From an uncultured Mollicutes bacterium (GTDB lineage: Bacteria > Bacillota_I > Bacilli_A > RFN20 > CAG-288): a stretch of 18,828 nt of DNA. Shown one piece after another: positions 15,643-18,828 of this stretch. The notes beneath the pieces were generated by a model that saw only the letters and a program-made list of their open reading frames with translations, was not told the origin of the DNA and did not search any database. A program made the position numbers and the translations under genes. The stretch lies in NCBI GenBank assembly GCA_900549915.1, contig URQF01000016.1, positions 1 to 18,828 of the forward strand, given 5' to 3'. How positions within the stretch are numbered: position 1 is the first letter of the stretch; the number at the start of each line of letters is the position of its first letter.

Positions 15643-16710
15643 TTAGGCCTGAGCCTCTTCTTCTTTTGGAGCAGAAGGCTTGTTCGACCTCTTGTTCTTG
15701 ACGTCTTCTTCTAATTTTTCCTTGGCTTCCGGATTGTTCTTAAGGAAGTCATAGACAGCAGAGATACCCTGTCCTAAGCGTTCTCCTTGATAAGAGAACC
15801 AGCTTCCGCTCTTTTCAATGAAGCCGTAATCGACAGCAAGCTGAGCTAATTCATGTTCAGCAGAGATGCCTTGCCCGAAAATCAGTTCGACCTTGCAGCT
15901 GCGGTAAGGAGCAGCAACCTTGTTCTTGACAATCTTGACGTTGACCCTGTTTCCGATGACTTTATCGCCTTGCTTGATAGCATCGGCACGACGGATTTCG
16001 ATACGGATCGTAGAATAGAACTTTAAGGCACGACCACCGGTTGTGGTTTCCGGATTTCCGTACCTGACACCGACTTTCTCACGGAGCTGGTTGATGAAGA
16101 TGATCGTGCAGCTTGACTTGGACAGAACGCCGGCAAGCTTACGGAGGGATTTACTCCTCAGACGGGCCTGAAGTCCGACGGAAGAGTCTTCATAGGTACC
16201 TTCTAATTCTGCTTTTGGAACCAAGGCTGCCACAGAGTCGACGACAATCAAATCGATGGCATTGGATTTTGCAAGCCTATCGGTGATTTCCCTAGCCTGC
16301 TCACCATAATCCGGCTGAGAAAGAATAAGGTCATCGATATTGACGCCTAAGCTTTTTGCGTATTCTGGATCGATGGCATGTTCTGCATCGATATAGGCAG
16401 CTCTTCCACCGAGCTTCTGTACCGAAGCGATGGCTTCTAAGGCAAGGGTGGTCTTACCGGAGGATTCTGGTCCGTAGATTTCGATGATTCTTCCTTTCGG
16501 ATAACCTCCGACACCTAAGGCGGAATCAATCAACCTGGATCCAGTCGGAATGACACCGACATTGACGGTTTCCTGGTCTCCCCTCTGCCTGATGATTCCT
16601 TTGTCGTTGAAGTAAGAGCGGATTTCTTTTATCGTTGCATCAACGGCTTTGTCTTTCTCGGTGTTGATGTCTGTCGTATCCACAGCGGCTACTGTTTTCT
16701 TTTCTTTCAT
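15643..16710 (-). CDS. recA: Recombinase RecA
   Basis: The 355-residue strand-exchange protein has Walker A GPESSGKTT, YIDAEHAIDPEYAKSLGV, Walker B LIVVDSVAALVPKAE, the L1 and L2 regions around GVMYGNPETTTGGRALKFY, and an acidic C-terminal tail. The frame contains nine AGG codons (41, 43, 59, 140, 145, 185, 216, 255, 341) and no ATG after the start. Codon 41 matches the family's SIMKMG-type Met, 185 the LMS Met of QARLMS and 216 the Met of VGVMFGNPETT. The invariant Arg in GGRALKFY is CGT. The start has AGAGGA upstream. The gene is 18 bases after cinA, as in Bacillus, and ends the unit at a terminator. Confidence 0.98.
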   Translation of the reverse strand: MKEKKTVAAVDTTDINTEKDKAVDATIKEIRSYFNDKGIIRQRGDQETVNVGVIPTGSRLIDSALGVGGYPKGRIIEIYGPESSGKTTLALEAIASVQKLGGRAAYIDAEHAIDPEYAKSLGVNIDDLILSQPDYGEQAREITDRLAKSNAIDLIVVDSVAALVPKAELEGTYEDSSVGLQARLRSKSLRKLAGVLSKSSCTIIFINQLREKVGVRYGNPETTTGGRALKFYSTIRIEIRRADAIKQGDKVIGNRVNVKIVKNKVAAPYRSCKVELIFGQGISAEHELAQLAVDYGFIEKSGSWFSYQGERLGQGISAVYDFLKNNPEAKEKLEEDVKNKRSNKPSAPKEEEAQA

Positions 16711-16728
16711 TTTCTTATCCTCTCTACT

Positions 16729-17226
16729 TTATATGGGCTTGGAATCCATTGTTTTTTCCAAAGAAGTTTCATCTAGCCTCTTTTTCCTCTGGGAAAAACC
16801 GAAATCAACGCATTGCCTGCGGATGGAATCCCGGTCACCTTCCAGATGCAATTCGAATACTTTCAGTTTGTTGTAAACCTTGACACCAATGTAGACTAAG
16901 CCGACAGGCTTGTTCTCGCTTGCACTCGGCCCGGCATTTCCCGTAAAGGAAACTGCACATTCTGCATTGAAGAAGAGAGAAGCGGATAATGCCCTTTCCT
17001 TGGCACATTCCTGGCTGATGGCTCCGTATTTTTCAATCGTATCGGTTTTGACTCCGAATTTTTCTTTTACAGCATCTACATAAGTGATGGCGCTTCCGTT
17101 GAAGACATTGCTAGCCCCTGGTATGGAAGTGAAGGCGGCAGAGAAACTACCTCCTGTTAAAGATTCCCTGGCACAGAGATGGGCATTATGCTGCCTTAAG
17201 GCATCTAAGAGTTCTTTTCTTTCCAT
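16729..17226 (-). CDS. cinA: CinA C-terminal domain protein (PncC-type nicotinamide-nucleotide amidohydrolase)
   Basis: The 165-residue protein contains only the CinA deamidase domain, lacking the N-terminal molybdopterin-binding-like domain of the 416-residue Bacillus CinA that occupies this locus. Motifs are ESLTGG (usual ESCTGG), GASNVFNGSAITY, EKYGAISQECAKE, VSFTGNAGPSA, KPVGLVYIGV and GDRDSIRRQ. The family converts NMN to nicotinate mononucleotide in pyridine nucleotide recycling. It overlaps the pgsA end by 22 bases. AGG codon 78 restores the conserved KEMA motif. The TCTGG Cys is Leu, which is unusual but not the nucleophile as I recall it. Confidence 0.9.
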   Translation of the reverse strand: MERKELLDALRQHNAHLCARESLTGGSFSAAFTSIPGASNVFNGSAITYVDAVKEKFGVKTDTIEKYGAISQECAKERALSASLFFNAECAVSFTGNAGPSASENKPVGLVYIGVKVYNKLKVFELHLEGDRDSIRRQCVDFGFSQRKKRLDETSLEKTMDSKPI

Positions 17227-17918
17227 TCCACTCGTATCTCCTTATTTGCTGCTATTTTTTCCGATAACACTTCTTTGTTTCTTAAAACATAGATGACAAA
17301 GGAGAAAAGCGAGAAGAACAAAGCAATTGCCGTTAAGACATTGGTAATGATATAGGTGTATTCGAAGCGGTAATTCCTCCAATAATCGAGCCCTTTATTA
17401 AAATTCAGAAGAGAGAAGGGAAATCCATTGAGGAATAAAACGGGAATCAGACCCCTTTCGATAGCGGTCTTTACTTTTCCATACATATTGGCAGCTAGGA
17501 TTTTTCCTTTTCCAGCTGCTGTCCTACGAAGACCATCCCTTGCTAAATCACGGGCAACGAATAAGACGACAAGAAGAGGCAGGACCTGATAATGTCCGGC
17601 AAAATCTTTACGGCAGGCAAGAAGGATAAAGGCAGAGTCGACAAGGAATTTATCGGCGAAAGGATCCAGGAATTTTCCTAAATCCGTGACAAGTCCTCTT
17701 TTCCGTGCAATCTTTCCGTCCCTGGCATCGGTGGAAGCAGCAAGGATGAATAAGACAAAACAGACAAGATCAATCCAAGAGAATCCTATATGGAAACCGG
17801 CGATAACCCTGTTTGGTGCCCAACTAGAGGATCCGGGAATAAAAGACAAAGAGAAGACAAGAATCCTGATAAAGCCTAGCACAATTCGGGCAGTCGTAAT
17901 CTTATTCGGTGTATTCAT
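17205..17918 (-). CDS. pgsA: CDP-diacylglycerol-glycerol-3-phosphate 3-phosphatidyltransferase
   Basis: The 237-residue integral membrane protein makes phosphatidylglycerophosphate, the first committed step to phosphatidylglycerol. The CDP-alcohol phosphotransferase motif DGx2ARx8Gx3Dx3D is complete at D67-D89, preceded by D64. It begins MNTPNKITTARI, as usual for PgsA, with AAAGGAA upstream. AGG at codon 18 turns an apparent Arg within the first membrane span into Met, and codon 66 makes TDAMDG. The DGLRM-TAA stretch also fits with AGG as Met. It follows rnpB after about 30 bases with no terminator between, so it may share the upstream transcript. Confidence 0.96.
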   Translation of the reverse strand: MNTPNKITTARIVLGFIRILVFSLSFIPGSSSWAPNRVIAGFHIGFSWIDLVCFVLFILAASTDARDGKIARKRGLVTDLGKFLDPFADKFLVDSAFILLACRKDFAGHYQVLPLLVVLFVARDLARDGLRRTAAGKGKILAANMYGKVKTAIERGLIPVLFLNGFPFSLLNFNKGLDYWRNYRFEYTYIITNVLTAIALFFSLFSFVIYVLRNKEVLSEKIAANKEIRVEWKEKNS

Positions 17919-17949
17919 TTAATAGAGATTCCTTTCTTTTTAAAATCAA

Positions 17950-18312
17950 TGAGTATCCGGTCCTGTAAGCCATGTTTTGTCTAGGACAGCAATTTATCTA
18001 AGCATTTCTGCTTGCCTATAAGGTTCGTTTCCCTCTTTCGGCTTCCCTTACCAAAATTTAGGTTTCTCGCTTGTGGGGCTTTCCAACGTTTCATTTCTAG
18101 GGTTTCCCTTAGAATTCGTCACTGTGGAGCTTTCAGAGGAGGACATCATGCTATGGAAACCATAGTTTAGATTCCTCCCCGCCGTCAGGGACTCCTCCCT
18201 GCCTAGGCTTATTGATTAACCTAGCGCAATCACTGCCGCCATCACAGACGGCGCGAGCATGGACTTTCCTCTAGGAGAGCAAGTCTCCCAGCAGCTATCC
18301 AGACCGGAATAT
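17950..18312 (-). ncRNA. rnpB: RNase P RNA (M1-like, Bacillus-type)
   Basis: This catalytic RNA matures the 5' ends of tRNAs. On the minus strand it has the conserved 5' block GAGGAAAGTCCATGCTCGC (from 18271) and the 3' block ACAAAACATGGCTTACAGG (from 17980), which form the P4 core. The end helix P1 pairs TCCGGTC (18302-18308) with GACCGGA (17956-17962) exactly. Length is about 360 nucleotides, and the flanking gpsB matches the Bacillus order. The exact ends are estimated from P1. No separate promoter or terminator is evident, so the RNA may be processed from a gpsB-rnpB-pgsA transcript. Confidence 0.96.
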
Positions 18313-18324
18313 GAACGACGATGA

Positions 18325-18687
18325 TTAACTGATCGTCTTAGGATCAATGCCGGCTTTCTTTAACGCTTCTTCGTATTTGGAGATGCGTTTCACAAGCTCT
18401 AAGTTATTCAGAGAGGGAACATTATCGGGCTGGATATTACCAAACTTAGCTTTCAATGTCTCGTTCTCTGCTTCGACGTTCCTGAGCTTGCTGTTCAAGA
18501 AGTCGATCTTATCATTGAGCTCTTTTTCTTTCTGCTCGGTTTCTTTGACATAGTCATCCATCGACTGATAGTCCCGGATAACAAAATCAAGGAAAGTGTC
18601 TACCTGTAAGGCGTCGTATCCAGGCTTTGTACCCTGGAATTCTTTATGATAGATTTTGTTTGCATCAAGAATTAGCTTTAGTGCCAT
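18325..18687 (-). CDS. gpsB: DivIVA/GpsB-family cell-division protein
   Basis: The 120-residue protein has a DivIVA-type N-terminal domain (IYHKEFQGTKPGYDALQVD, then TFLDFVIRDYQSM), followed by a coiled coil (KEKELNDKIDFLNSKLRNVE) and a short C-terminal tail. In Bacillus GpsB shuttles a penicillin-binding protein between division and elongation and lies directly before rnpB, as here. It has a strong ribosome-binding site (AGGAGA) and a perfect -10 box upstream. The alternative name DivIVA is possible because the family members are alike; length and synteny favour GpsB. Confidence 0.9.
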   Translation of the reverse strand: MALKLILDANKIYHKEFQGTKPGYDALQVDTFLDFVIRDYQSMDDYVKETEQKEKELNDKIDFLNSKLRNVEAENETLKAKFGNIQPDNVPSLNNLELVKRISKYEEALKKAGIDPKTIS

Positions 18688-18706
18688 ACATTTTCTCCTG
18701 AATCAA

Positions 18707-18712
18707 ATTATA
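18707..18712 (-). promoter_or_regulatory. gpsB promoter, -10 element
   Basis: The minus strand has TATAAT 20 bases before the gpsB ATG, with the AGGAGA ribosome-binding site between. No strong -35 is visible at 16 to 18 bases, so its strength is uncertain. Confidence 0.5.
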
Positions 18713-18768
18713 CACTCTTTCCGGTATCTCTTCATTGCTTTTTATAGAAAAAACAGGAAAAAAGAATA

Positions 18769-18828
18769 CTAGGAAGCGATTCGTTTCTGACTTTTCTTTT
18801 CTGAGAGTGAAAATTCATTGGGAGAAGG
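18769..18828 (-). CDS. Possible C-terminal fragment of an upstream gene
   Basis: A frame enters from the window edge and runs 19 codons (PSPNEFSLSEKKSQKRIAS) to a TAG at 18769-18771, then about 55 bases without a gene precede the gpsB promoter. The charged tail would suit a protein C-terminus, but it is short and I recognise no family. It could equally be chance open frame. Confidence 0.3.
   Translation of the reverse strand, partial: PSPNEFSLSEKKSQKRIAS

Noticed and set aside
1..18828. TGA read as tryptophan (code 4, Mollicutes)
   Set aside because: TGA ends mutL, miaA-tcdA, fhs, ymdB and miaB at the expected family C-termini, several in tight overlaps with the next start codon.
1..18828. 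AGG read as leucine, isoleucine or another residue instead of methionine
   Set aside because: Some columns tolerate Leu or Ile, but many (FYEMF, STFM-EM, KRMNRRYT, DMNDR, VNIMYG) are specifically Met in the families.

Overview
The window is a tightly packed piece of a bacterial chromosome of Bacilli (Firmicutes) type. Every gene I can support is on the minus strand. Gene order closely follows Bacillus: gpsB-rnpB, then pgsA-cinA-recA-rny-ymdB-spoVS-miaB-ymcA-mutS-mutL. I saw no insertion sequence, phage gene, CRISPR array or tRNA gene.

The main discovery is that the reading frames do not follow the standard genetic code. AGG repeatedly sits where these protein families have an invariant methionine. 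Examples are the FYEMF, IPMCG and STFM-EM motifs of MutS, VNIMYG and KRMNRRYT of MiaB, the Met before KGRIIGR in RNase Y, GVMYGNPETT in RecA, G-M-NGPYDS in YmdB and DMNDR in Fhs. Invariant arginines use CGN or AGA. Internal ATG is very rare: none in recA or ymdB, and about 22 in roughly 5,200 codons. Apparent arginines in the middle of membrane spans are also AGG. I conclude that AGG is read as methionine. From memory, this sense-codon change was reported in a computational genetic-code survey (Codetta; Shulgina and Eddy) for a clade of uncultivated Bacilli, which is probably the source of this DNA. All protein names below hold under either reading, but AGG residues should be read as Met.

Region by region, in transcription order from right to left. 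At 18.83-17.95 kb are a possible C-terminal fragment, gpsB with a promoter, and the RNase P RNA. At 17.92-15.58 kb are pgsA, a CinA C-terminal-domain protein and recA, ending in a terminator. At 15.57-12.96 kb a promoter with a structured leader precedes rny and ymdB, ending in a terminator. At 12.92-10.72 kb a sigma-A-like promoter precedes spoVS, miaB and ymcA, ending in a terminator. At 10.70-2.16 kb is one translationally coupled operon, mutS-mutL-[miaA-tcdA fusion]-fhs-folD, whose genes overlap by 1 to 11 bases, ending in a terminator. At 2.08-0 kb is an ABC ATPase-permease gene broken by two in-frame stops, followed by the start of a second ATPase gene running off the window.

Functionally the window joins mismatch repair (MutS, and MutL with an endonuclease motif), recombination (RecA), RNA turnover and processing (RNase Y, YmcA, RNase P), tRNA position-37 modification (MiaA, TcdA, MiaB), one-carbon folate metabolism (Fhs, FolD) and membrane lipid synthesis (PgsA). 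The second notable feature is that MiaA and the TcdA-like cyclase form one polypeptide, so two different A37 modification enzymes are fused in an organism with an altered codon.
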